A stretch of DNA of 44,333 nucleotides, from positions 1 to 44,333 of the forward strand of contig VXNO01000048.1 of NCBI GenBank assembly GCA_009840575.1, written 5' to 3'. Origin of the DNA: Chloroflexota bacterium. Lineage in GTDB: Bacteria > Chloroflexota > Anaerolineae > Aggregatilineales > Phototrophicaceae. Positions 23,838 through 31,638 of the stretch are shown piece after piece; the stretch's first letter is position 1; each line of letters starts with the position of its first letter. Under the pieces are notes generated by a model that was not told where the DNA came from, searched no databases, and was given only the letters and a program-made list of their open reading frames with translations. A program made the position numbers and the translations under genes.

Positions 23838-24989
23838 TTAGCGCAGCGGCTCCGCAATCTGGCGACTGGTGTAGATGGCGCTGGCTTCGTCCGCTCGTCC
23901 GCCGGCGAAGTCGCAGAAATAGGGCCTACCCAAGGCTTCGGCGCGCGAGGCGGCAAATAGCTCGCCGGGGATGCTGTAGACCAGCGAGGCGTAGCGCTCG
24001 GGCACATCAGCCGGCATCGGCAGCAGCGCATCGACAAGCTGCGCCATCTCGTCAGCAGCCGCGGGAGCTGCCAGCGCCAGGGGACGGCCGATGCTCTTGG
24101 CGGCGCGCGCCACTTCTGCCATGCGGTCGGCGTCAAAGCCATTCGCGCAGAGCAGCAGGATGGGGATATTCGGCTCGGCGACAAAGTATTGCAGGTGCGA
24201 CCATTCTTCGGTTTCTTGTGCCAGGGCGGCTTCGCCAGTCGCTTCCAGCAGCTTGGCGGCGCTGAACATGGCCACGCCATATAGTGGCCCCGCCCCCACG
24301 AACTCAAACATGGGCGCGCCCCGCCAGGCATCGACCAACTGGTCAATGATGGCCTGGCAAGAGTCAATCGCCGCTTCAATTTTATCCGCCAGCGCGAGAA
24401 TGACGGCGCGTTCGGCATCGGCTGCGCGGGTGTTGAGATGTCCGCGCGCCTCGCCAATGCGCAATGCCGCCATCAAGAGCGCGACTTGTGAAGCCAGGTA
24501 GCTGCGCACGCCGGGCACGACAGCCACTTGCAGATCGCTGGGCAGGGCGGGCACAGCGGTTTCCAGCACAGCGTCCGACACCGCGCCCAGCGGTCCTGTT
24601 GGATTGCCAGTTACAGCCACAGCCGTCGCCCCTGCCTGGCGCGCCATATCCAGCGCTTCGATGGTGCGGCTGACTCGCCCCGAAACCGATACGCCGATGA
24701 CGAGGTTGGTCTTGGGTCCGGTGGCGGGCAGGTAGCCGGCGGTGTAGCGACTGAATGGCAGCGAGCTTATCGCTTGAGTCGGCACGCCGGTTAGCTGATG
24801 AAAAGCCAGCTCCGCGCCGACCGGGGCATGGTGGCTGTCGCCGCAGCCGACCAGGTAGATGCGCTTGACCGATGTGCAGGTCGCGAAGTCCAGCGCGCGG
24901 CGGGCAGCCGCATCGAAGGGCTGGGCAGTCTCGCGGACGAGCGCGGGCAAGGTATAGATTTGCTGGTGCATGGGAGAGCGGGTGGGCAT
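23838..24989 (-). CDS. SIS-domain sugar isomerase/deaminase (GlmS/AgaS-like)
   Basis: A 383-aa protein with two SIS (sugar isomerase) domains, at about 30-190 and 225-370. The first has YLVGCGDSHHAPVGAE and the VIGVSVSGRVSRT loop that binds the phosphosugar; the second has FVGAGPLYGVAMFSAAKLLEATG and ETEEWSHLQY. This is the isomerase half of GlmS without its glutaminase, as in AgaS/FrlB-type enzymes that isomerise or deaminate amino- or glycated-sugar phosphates. It leads the operon with the SH3-HNH and PfkB genes; sugar isomerase plus PfkB kinase suggests amino-sugar catabolism. AAGGA lies 7 nt before the ATG. Confidence 0.85.
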   Translation of the reverse strand: MPTRSPMHQQIYTLPALVRETAQPFDAAARRALDFATCTSVKRIYLVGCGDSHHAPVGAELAFHQLTGVPTQAISSLPFSRYTAGYLPATGPKTNLVIGVSVSGRVSRTIEALDMARQAGATAVAVTGNPTGPLGAVSDAVLETAVPALPSDLQVAVVPGVRSYLASQVALLMAALRIGEARGHLNTRAADAERAVILALADKIEAAIDSCQAIIDQLVDAWRGAPMFEFVGAGPLYGVAMFSAAKLLEATGEAALAQETEEWSHLQYFVAEPNIPILLLCANGFDADRMAEVARAAKSIGRPLALAAPAAADEMAQLVDALLPMPADVPERYASLVYSIPGELFAASRAEALGRPYFCDFAGGRADEASAIYTSRQIAEPLR

Positions 24990-25034
24990 GAGACTGTCCT
25001 TCTATTGATTATCGTAATGAGAATGATTGCACAA

Positions 25035-25063
25035 CAGATAGCATTTTGATACAAGTTTGTCAT
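25035..25063 (-). promoter_or_regulatory. Possible promoter of the SIS/HNH/PfkB operon
   Basis: On the minus strand ATGACA (25063-25058) and TATCTG (25040-25035) are 17 bp apart, about 45 bp before the SIS start. The -10 box is weak and two other poor pairings exist closer to the gene, so the exact promoter is uncertain. Confidence 0.3.
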
Positions 25064-25118
25064 AGAATGACTTGGCAGGCGTGCACATTTGTTCTTTGTT
25101 TATGAAATCGCAGTCTCT

Positions 25119-25303
25119 TGGGGCGAGTCATTGTCCCTACGCCGACACTGTCCCAGCGGGGGTGATATGGGCATTCCAAAGCCTCATTTTATCCCCACCC
25201 CAAACCCCTTCCCCAAAATGAGGGAGGGGCTTTAATGCTACGGAATCGCTGGCAAAGCCCCCCTTCCCTCGTTCTGGAGGCAAGGGGCCGGGGGCTGTAG
25301 TCG
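25119..25303. repeat. Composite intergenic repeats between divergent operons
   Basis: GGGGCGAGTCATTGTCCCTAC (25120-25140) resembles the intergenic repeats at 41973 and 40905. From 25192 to 25303 there is a C/G-rich double hairpin: CCCCTTCCCC with GGGAGGGG, then CCTTCCCTC with GGAGGCAAGG, ending GGGGCCGGGGGCTGTAG. This has the same architecture as the end of the repeat after asnB (GGAGCCGGGGCGGGGTTGTAG). The rest of the 574-bp spacer (24990-25563) holds the two promoters and the ribosome-site-like sequence listed separately. Confidence 0.6.
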
Positions 25304-25347
25304 CAAGACTTACCTGCACTTACTCCTGCCCCTGCGCTGAAAATAGC

Positions 25348-25411
25348 TTGGTGTGATTGCCCTGATACCTTTCGCCATTTTCTTGACAAGCGTAATTGGA
25401 CAGGTTATGTT
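25348..25411 (+). promoter_or_regulatory. Promoter of the sulfatase/sialidase operon with conserved upstream motif
   Basis: TTGACA (25383-25388, perfect) and TATGTT (25406-25411) are 17 bp apart. TTGGTGTGATTGCCCTG (25348-25364) is a copy of the motif seen before the gatA, aminotransferase and BMP promoters; here it ends about 20 bp before the -35 box, nearly the same distance as in the BMP promoter. The leader to the binding-protein start is about 145 nt. Confidence 0.6.
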
Positions 25412-25484
25412 TTCATTCATTCGCAAGCAGTAGAGAGCGATACAAGCTGCATACAGTTACTCGAATGGGCAGTCAAGCGCTAAT

Positions 25485-25496
25485 AAGGAGGTGATT
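25485..25496 (+). promoter_or_regulatory. Near-perfect anti-16S sequence in the 5' leader
   Basis: AAGGAGGTGATT is complementary to the 3' end of 16S rRNA over 11 bases, yet the real start of the binding-protein gene, with its own GGAGG, is about 70 nt downstream. No ATG lies at a usable distance after it. It may be a ribosome standby site or belong to an unrecognised leader peptide. Confidence 0.4.
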
Positions 25497-25563
25497 CACG
25501 CACAGACCGGTTTGCAATCCCTTCACACGAGAAACTTTCACTCACAATTCTATGGAGGCGAAA

Positions 25564-27024
25564 ATGCGCGCGACACGATTGGCAATCCTTTTATTGGTTC
25601 TCATTCTGGTTTTACCCACAGCAATCGCCCAAGACGAACCAGTCATTTACATATTCAACAATTCCGGCACCTTGCAATTCGATGCCGGCGGCAGCGACCC
25701 TGATGTATTGCAGCGGGTGCAGGACCATATCGCCGAGCAATCGGGCGTCCGCCCTGAGGTCATCGTCCCTGGCGGTGCCGCTACTGCCACTGAGCAACTG
25801 AACCTGCTGCTTGGCTCCAGCGACCCGGTCGATTTGTTCCAAACCCCTGGCAATGGCTGGCATGACTATGCAATGGCGATTATTCCGATTACTGACCTGC
25901 TGGCGGAGCATGGGCAGAACATCCTGCAAGTTATCCCCGAGCAGCAATGGGATATCATGAAGAATGCCGATGGCGAGATCATGGGCATCCCGCGCTCCAC
26001 GCCGACCAGCCCCTATATCACCTGGGTGCGCCAGGACTGGCTTGATGAACTCGGCTTGGATGTGCCCACAACTTGGGATGAGCTGGAAGCGACCATAGAA
26101 GCCTTCCAAGCCCATAACCCGAATGCCTTTGTGGCGACGCGCCCGCAGGATGTGCGCTGGACGACTCTCGGCGGCTTCACGCCCAATGGATTCTCGAACT
26201 GGCTGGATCCGGACGATGGCAGAGTCAAGCCTTGGGTCATGCAGCCGGGCGTGCTTGACTGGGTGACGGAGCTCAACTCCTGGTGGGAAGCGGGGTACTT
26301 CTTCCCCGATACCTTCACCCGGTTTGACGCGCCGGAAGTCTTCCGCACCTGCAATCTGGGGGTATGGATGGGCTGGTACTCGCGTATTACATTAATCACG
26401 CCGCAGATCGAGAGTGGCTGTGAGGGCATCGCCTGGGCACGTACCAGCATCACCACCGATATGGGCTACATCGCCACGGCCAGGCCGCAAAACGCCAGCG
26501 CTTACGCCATTACGCGCAAAGCCGCCAACCCGGCCGCGGTCGTCCAATTCATGGATTGGGTCTATAGCGCCGATACAACCGACAATCAACTGACCGCGCG
26601 CTATGGCATCAAAGGTGAAATGTGGGATTACCTCGATGAAGAAAACCGCGTGGTCAACCCGGACTTGAGCTTCGGCTATGTCAGCGAATATATGTTGCCC
26701 AACCTCAATATCGAGATCCGCTACAGCCTGGATGATCCATCCCGCGCTTGGCATGTGGAGTATCTCGGCGGGCAGTTGATTGATCTCGGCGACGCCAAGT
26801 GGCCCTTTGACGGCGGCATCGCTTACAACCTTAGCCGCATTGCTGATGAAACCCCGACCCTAGGCGACATCAACCGCTTGATGGATGAGCAGACCATCTT
26901 GTTCATCACAGGCCAGCGCCCGCTCGATCAATGGGACGACTTCATGCACGACCTGCAGCGAGCCAGCATTGAAGATTGGACCAACGCCATCACCGCCCAG
27001 TACAACGAGTTGGCTGGCGGATAA
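25564..27024 (+). CDS. ABC transporter extracellular substrate-binding protein (LplA-like)
   Basis: A 486-aa solute-binding protein of the large type that works with LplB/LplC permeases (aldouronate and complex oligosaccharide importers). A Sec signal peptide covers ~1-23, cleavage expected after AIA, giving an N-terminal Gln; no lipobox. The mature protein is rich in Trp and acidic residues (GNGWHDYA, TTWDELE, WVTELNSWWEAGYF), fitting a large glycan ligand. Start at 25564, not 25552, because GGAGG ends 4 nt before it. First gene of the nine-gene operon; a terminator-like hairpin follows, so it is probably made in excess. The downstream sulfatases and sialidases suggest a sulfated sialo-oligosaccharide ligand (inference). 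Confidence 0.88.
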   Translation: MRATRLAILLLVLILVLPTAIAQDEPVIYIFNNSGTLQFDAGGSDPDVLQRVQDHIAEQSGVRPEVIVPGGAATATEQLNLLLGSSDPVDLFQTPGNGWHDYAMAIIPITDLLAEHGQNILQVIPEQQWDIMKNADGEIMGIPRSTPTSPYITWVRQDWLDELGLDVPTTWDELEATIEAFQAHNPNAFVATRPQDVRWTTLGGFTPNGFSNWLDPDDGRVKPWVMQPGVLDWVTELNSWWEAGYFFPDTFTRFDAPEVFRTCNLGVWMGWYSRITLITPQIESGCEGIAWARTSITTDMGYIATARPQNASAYAITRKAANPAAVVQFMDWVYSADTTDNQLTARYGIKGEMWDYLDEENRVVNPDLSFGYVSEYMLPNLNIEIRYSLDDPSRAWHVEYLGGQLIDLGDAKWPFDGGIAYNLSRIADETPTLGDINRLMDEQTILFITGQRPLDQWDDFMHDLQRASIEDWTNAITAQYNELAGG

Positions 27025-27040
27025 AACCCAACTGCACCTG

Positions 27041-27069
27041 GCGGGGGGCTGAAACCGTCCCCCGCTTTT
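27041..27069 (+). terminator. Terminator-like hairpin after the binding-protein gene
   Basis: GCGGGGG (27041-27047) and CCCCCGC (27059-27065) form a perfect 7-bp G/C stem with an 11-nt loop, followed by TTTTG. It lies 17 bp after the binding-protein stop and 92 bp before the next gene. Partial termination here would raise binding protein over the rest of the operon. Confidence 0.65.
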
Positions 27070-27160
27070 GTCTATTGCGTGAGCCAGCCAATTATCTTGA
27101 AAATAGCCTTGGTCTAGACCTAATCGTTTTGCGGTTTAAGCTTTCATGTCATGCGCCCCA

Positions 27161-28639
27161 ATGACTAAGCCCAACGTACTATTTATCGCTGTCGACGACT
27201 TAAGGGCTGCCCTCGGCTGTTATGGCGATGAAGTTGCCATCACCCCCCATATTGACCGGCTGGCTGCCCGCGGCACAGTGTTCAAACGCGCCTATTGCCA
27301 GCAAGCTGTCTGCAATCCATCGCGGGCTTCGCTGATGACCGGGTTGCGCCCGGATACGATCAAAGTGTGGGATTTGAAATCTCGCTTCCGGCATGAGTTG
27401 CCGGCGGCGCTGGCGGACTTGCCGCAATATGGCGGCGGCACGCATTTCCGCCGGGCGAGACCCGATGTAATCACCCTGCCAGAGTATGTCAAGCAACAGG
27501 GATATATTGCGCGTTCCGTAGGCAAGATTTATCACGGCTCGCCAGGCACGCAGGATGCGCAATCCTGGTCGGTTGAACCCCAGCTCAATGTGGTCTGGAA
27601 GAGCGCTGACTACCTGCTGCCGGACAATCAAGCGCCGGCCGCGGACAAGTGGCCCGGGTACAAGATGGCGGCGACGGAAGCCGCTGATGTGCCGGATAAT
27701 GCTTATGGGGATGGCAAAGTGGCGGAGGCTGCCTGCCAACTGCTGGGCGAATACGGCGAACAGCCATTCTTCCTGGCGGTCGGCTTTCGCAAACCGCACC
27801 TGCCTTTCAGCGCGCCGAAGCGCTACTGGGACTTGTACGCTGGCGATGCCATTCCCCCGCCCGAGAACCCAAACCAGCCCGGCGGGATACCGGATTATGC
27901 CTGGCACAACAGTCGAGAACTGCGCGGCTACAGCGATGTGCCCGCGGCTGGACCACTGCCTGACGCGCTGATCCGGCGACTGCGGCAGGGCTACTATGCC
28001 TGCGTTAGCTACATGGACGCGCAAGTAGGCAAGCTGCTGGACAGCCTCGAAGCACAGGGCTTGCTCGAGAATACTATCATCGCGCTTTGGGGCGATCACG
28101 GCTATCACCTCGGTGAAAAATCGTTGTGGGGCAAAACTACCAACTACGAGCTGGATACCCGCGCCCCCTTGATTGTTTCCGCCCCGGGCGCGGGCAGTGG
28201 CGAGTGCGATGCCTTAGTCGAGTTCGTGGATATTTATCCGACGCTGGTCGAGCTCTGTGGATTGCCGGTGCCGGCCGAGCTTGAAGGCAGCAGTCTGGTC
28301 CCACTGCTGCAAGAGCCGCGCGCGCCCTGGAAAGCAGCCGCATTCAGCCAGTTTCCGCGCCCCTGGCCTTATCACGGCGAGCCAGCGGTGATGGGTTATA
28401 CGATGCGCACGCGCCGCTATCGCTATACCGAATGGCAAGACTTCCAGACGGGGGCTGTCTTGGCGAACGAATTGTATGATCACAGCCGCGACCAAGCCGA
28501 AGCGCATAATGCCTCCGAAGACGAGCGCTATCGAGAAACGGTTGCCGAGCTTTCCAACCAACTGCGCGCTGGTTGGCGGGCGGCTTTGCCCAAGGGATGC
28601 CTTCAAGAAGACGCGGCAACCACGAGCCAAGCCTTATGA
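27161..28639 (+). CDS. Sulfatase, iduronate-2-sulfatase-like
   Basis: A 492-aa type I (formylglycine-dependent) sulfatase that hydrolyses sulfate esters. The modification motif is C51-N-P-S-R, needing conversion of Cys51 to formylglycine by FGE or anaerobic SME. The metal-binding VDDLR (11-15) starts the fold, and GDHGYHLGE with its His/Asp ligands lies near 313. The layout resembles iduronate-2-sulfatases. No signal peptide: residue 1 is only ten residues from the first strand, so it is probably cytoplasmic. ATGs at 27146 and 27161 are both possible; I chose the shorter. It lies between the binding protein and permease genes and overlaps the LplB-like start by 4 nt, strong evidence that it acts on the imported substrate. 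Confidence 0.88.
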   Translation: MTKPNVLFIAVDDLRAALGCYGDEVAITPHIDRLAARGTVFKRAYCQQAVCNPSRASLMTGLRPDTIKVWDLKSRFRHELPAALADLPQYGGGTHFRRARPDVITLPEYVKQQGYIARSVGKIYHGSPGTQDAQSWSVEPQLNVVWKSADYLLPDNQAPAADKWPGYKMAATEAADVPDNAYGDGKVAEAACQLLGEYGEQPFFLAVGFRKPHLPFSAPKRYWDLYAGDAIPPPENPNQPGGIPDYAWHNSRELRGYSDVPAAGPLPDALIRRLRQGYYACVSYMDAQVGKLLDSLEAQGLLENTIIALWGDHGYHLGEKSLWGKTTNYELDTRAPLIVSAPGAGSGECDALVEFVDIYPTLVELCGLPVPAELEGSSLVPLLQEPRAPWKAAAFSQFPRPWPYHGEPAVMGYTMRTRRYRYTEWQDFQTGAVLANELYDHSRDQAEAHNASEDERYRETVAELSNQLRAGWRAALPKGCLQEDAATTSQAL

Positions 28640-29610
28640 GCCAGAAAAGAAAACGGCAGCCAAGCCCTTCCGCCGGGATCGCCAAGGACGGCAAATACCG
28701 CCGGCTCATAAAAAGAATCTGGTTTTACCGCTTCTATTATCTGCTGGCGCTGCCGGGCATCCTCTACTTCATCATCTTTCACTATATCCCCATGTTCGGC
28801 ATCGTCATCGCCTTCAAGGACATCTCGCCATTTGGGGGCGTGGCCGGCATCATAGAAGCGCCGTGGGTCGGCTTCAAGCATTTCAACCGATTTTTCAATT
28901 CCATTTTCTTTTGGAATGTTATCGAAAACACCGTGGTGATCAGCGGCTTGAAGATCATCTTTGGCTTCCCCGCGCCAATCCTCTTCGCCTTAATGCTCAA
29001 TGAAATCGCGCGGGTCAAGTTCAAGCGATTCGTGCAAACGGTATCCTACCTGCCGCATTTCATCTCCTGGGTGGTGACTACGGGCTTGGTTACTGCACTG
29101 CTCGCGACCAGCGGCGGGCTTGTCACGGAAATACTGAATGATCTGACCGACGAGCGTTGGTCTTTCCTGACCAATCCTGACCAATTTCGCGGCATCCTGA
29201 CCATGTCGCATGTATGGAAAACCGTGGGTTGGAGCAGCATCTTGTATTTAGCTGGCATGGCTGCGATTGACCCCGCCCTGTACGAAGCAGCCGCCATCGA
29301 CGGCGCGAACCGCTTCCAGATGGCCCGCTACATAACCATTCCCAGCATAGCCTTCGTCATCACGATTTTATTTATCTTCGAAATCGGGAATTTGCTCGAC
29401 GCCGGCTTTGAGCAGATCCTGCTGCTGTACTCGCCAGCCGTCTACAGCGTTTCGGATATCATCGATACCTATGTCTATCGCGAAGGTTTGCTGGGCTTGA
29501 AATACTCTTTCTCCGCCGCTGTCGGCTTGTTCAAAGGCGTGATGGCTTTCCTGTTCTTGATTGCCACCAATACTTTGGCGAATCGCCTGGGTCAGCCGGG
29601 CTTATGGTAG
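28636..29610 (+). CDS. ABC transporter permease, LplB type
   Basis: A 324-aa permease of the LplB/YtcP-like oligosaccharide importers. A basic cytoplasmic N-terminus (QKRKRQ) is followed by about six hydrophobic spans, the first around 33-55 (LLALPGILYFIIFHYIPMF). The EAA-type loop is EAAAIDGANRFQMARYITIP at ~216-235. The frame is open to 28573, but the ATG at 28636 overlaps the sulfatase stop (ATGA), a typical coupled start. With the LplC-type permease and the binding protein at 25564 it forms an importer lacking its own ATPase. Confidence 0.9.
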   Translation: MSQKRKRQPSPSAGIAKDGKYRRLIKRIWFYRFYYLLALPGILYFIIFHYIPMFGIVIAFKDISPFGGVAGIIEAPWVGFKHFNRFFNSIFFWNVIENTVVISGLKIIFGFPAPILFALMLNEIARVKFKRFVQTVSYLPHFISWVVTTGLVTALLATSGGLVTEILNDLTDERWSFLTNPDQFRGILTMSHVWKTVGWSSILYLAGMAAIDPALYEAAAIDGANRFQMARYITIPSIAFVITILFIFEIGNLLDAGFEQILLLYSPAVYSVSDIIDTYVYREGLLGLKYSFSAAVGLFKGVMAFLFLIATNTLANRLGQPGLW

Positions 29611-29620
29611 GGGCTTGTTT

Positions 29621-30499
29621 ATGTTGAAATTATCGCGCAATGAGAAAATCGCGATTGCCATCATCTATTTCTTGTTGATCGCGCTGACACTGGCTTTCTT
29701 AATTCCCTTCATCATCGTCTTTTCCACATCGTTCATTAGCGATGCCGAGTTCGCCCGGCGCGGCGGCTATGTGCTTTTTCCGGAATCGTTTTCTTTGGGT
29801 TCTTACGAAATCTTATTCGGGCGCAGCAAGGTAATCCTGAATGCCTACGGGGTCACGCTCTTTCGCGTCGTCGTGGGCACTGGCTTCAACCTGGCATTCA
29901 CCATCACCATGGCCTATGCCCTGGCGAAGAAAGACCTGCCGGGGCGGGTGCCACTGACGATATTTGTCTTCATCACGATGGTGTTCAGCGGCGGGTTGAT
30001 CCCCCGCTTCATGTTGGTTGATGCGCTTGGGCTGCGCAACACCCTTTGGTCGATGGTTTATCCTGGCTTGATCAACGCCTGGAATATGCTCATCATGCGC
30101 AATTTCTTTATGAGCCTGCCGGATGAACTTTTTGACGCGGCCATCGTGGATGGCGCGTCGCCGCCGACAGTGTTGCTGCGCATTGTGCTGCCACTGTCCA
30201 TGCCGGTTATCGCCACGATTGGCTTGTTCTACGCCGTCTGGCATTGGAACTCCTGGTTTGACGCGTCTATTTACATCGACCGTTCCAACCTCAAGCCGCT
30301 GCAGATCATCTTGCGCGGCTTTTTGGAAGCCACCAATATGCAGGGGCTGGAGGAATTGGCATTCATCGAAGACCCACCGCCGGCGGCTTCTTTGCGCTCC
30401 GCCCTGATCATTGTGGTTACGGTGCCGGTTCTCTTTATCTACCCCTTTCTCCAACGGTATTTCGTGAAGGGCATTATGATTGGCGGCATCAAAGGCTGA
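29621..30499 (+). CDS. ABC transporter permease, LplC type
   Basis: A 292-aa membrane permease, partner of the LplB-type protein. It starts MLKLSRNEKIAIAII, with the first membrane span at ~9-33 and about six in total. The EAA-type loop is FDAAIVDGASPPTVLLRIVLP at ~171-191. AGGGG lies 8 nt before the ATG at 29621, and the previous gene ends 10 bp earlier. The sialidase gene starts 5 bp after its stop, which puts transport and hydrolysis in one transcript. Confidence 0.9.
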   Translation: MLKLSRNEKIAIAIIYFLLIALTLAFLIPFIIVFSTSFISDAEFARRGGYVLFPESFSLGSYEILFGRSKVILNAYGVTLFRVVVGTGFNLAFTITMAYALAKKDLPGRVPLTIFVFITMVFSGGLIPRFMLVDALGLRNTLWSMVYPGLINAWNMLIMRNFFMSLPDELFDAAIVDGASPPTVLLRIVLPLSMPVIATIGLFYAVWHWNSWFDASIYIDRSNLKPLQIILRGFLEATNMQGLEELAFIEDPPPAASLRSALIIVVTVPVLFIYPFLQRYFVKGIMIGGIKG

Positions 30500-30504
30500 G
30501 TACG

Positions 30505-31563
30505 ATGTTCAAAGGGCGCATAGCACAATCCGATTTGTGGCGCAGTGGCAGCGGAGGCTACCATACTTATCGCATCCCGGCGCTCGCAGTGACGAATGAC
30601 AAGACGCTCCTGGCATTTTGCGAAGGGCGCAAGCATCATCGGGGAGACGCCGGCGATATTGCCATGCTGGTCAAACGTTCCACTGACGGTGGCGCGACCT
30701 GGTCAGAACAGCGCATCGTCTGGGATGACCCTGGGCATACCAACGGCAACCCGGCCCCGGTCGTCGATCGGCAGACGGGGGTGATTCACCTGTTGATGAC
30801 CTGGAATCGCGGGGATGATCACGAACGCGATATTATCGCTGGTCGCAGCCAGGATACGCGGCGCGTCTTCGTCGCAGCCTCAGCAGATGATGGTTTGACT
30901 TGGCACCAGCCAGCAGAAATCACCAGCGCGGTCAAGCAAAAGGACTGGACCTGGTACGCGACTGGGCCTGGCCACGGCATACAGCTCCAGCGGGGGGAAG
31001 CTGCGGGGCGTTTAGTCATCCCCTGCGATCATATCGTCACCGGCAGCAAAGCGCACTATTCGCATGTTATCTACAGCGACGACCATGGCGCGACCTGGCA
31101 CCTGGGCGGGCGCTCGCCACAACCACAGGTGAACGAGTGCGCGGCAGCCGAAATCAGCGGCGGACGCTTGCTGTTGAATATGCGCAGCTACCGTCCGGAC
31201 GCGCGGGCGCGGCAAGTCGCCATCAGTTACGACGGCGGGCTTTCTTGGGGGGAGCAGCGCATCGACAGCCAACTCATCGAGCCGATATGCCAAGCCAGCA
31301 TCATTGATTATCCGAATGGGAGCGGGCTTGTATTCTTCGCCAACCCCGCCAGCGAGACAGCGCGCGTCAACATGACCCTGCGCGGCAGCCAGGATTATGG
31401 CGAAAGCTGGGACAGCCAGCTCAGACTGCATGGCGGACCCAGCGCATACTCGGATTTGGCGATTGCCCCCGATGGCCGGGTCTTGTGCCTTTACGAAGGC
31501 GGAGAAGCGCACCCTTACGAATTCCTGCGCCTGGCTTTCATCACGCTTGAGATGAATCCCTGA
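30505..31563 (+). CDS. GH33 exo-alpha-sialidase, cytoplasmic
   Basis: A 352-aa sialidase that should release terminal sialic-acid-type sugars. The YRIP motif supplies R23 of the arginine triad and Asp boxes occur at 59-66 (STDGGATW), 126-133, 191-198 and 241-248. The full GH33 catalytic set fits, with the same spacing I recall for the Micromonospora viridifaciens enzyme: D48 (acid/base), E211 and Y315 (nucleophile pair), R227 and R287 (triad), E331. E211-R227 is 16, R287-Y315 is 28 and Y315-E331 is 16 residues, identical to E260-R276, R342-Y370 and Y370-E386. No signal peptide, so it acts inside the cell on imported glycans. Kdn or other nonulosonic acids are possible substrates. Confidence 0.88.
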   Translation: MFKGRIAQSDLWRSGSGGYHTYRIPALAVTNDKTLLAFCEGRKHHRGDAGDIAMLVKRSTDGGATWSEQRIVWDDPGHTNGNPAPVVDRQTGVIHLLMTWNRGDDHERDIIAGRSQDTRRVFVAASADDGLTWHQPAEITSAVKQKDWTWYATGPGHGIQLQRGEAAGRLVIPCDHIVTGSKAHYSHVIYSDDHGATWHLGGRSPQPQVNECAAAEISGGRLLLNMRSYRPDARARQVAISYDGGLSWGEQRIDSQLIEPICQASIIDYPNGSGLVFFANPASETARVNMTLRGSQDYGESWDSQLRLHGGPSAYSDLAIAPDGRVLCLYEGGEAHPYEFLRLAFITLEMNP

Positions 31564-31638
31564 TGAGGCGCTCATTCCTGCCGCTATACAAGCTATTTCT
31601 CACACAACTTACTGAGGAGAAGACCACAGAGGCGCGCG

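Noticed and set aside
23825-24457. N-terminal extension of the SH3-HNH gene
   Set aside because: Lies wholly inside the SIS gene in another frame, and translates to Ser/Arg/Pro-rich nonsense.
25005-25033. Fur-box-like AT-rich sequence before the SIS gene
   Set aside because: Only one half resembles the GATAAT repeats; the match is too poor and nothing iron-related follows.
25491-25703. 70-codon frame starting at the GTG after the strong ribosome site
   Set aside because: It runs into the binding-protein gene in another frame and shows no domain; kept only as a finding about the ribosome site.
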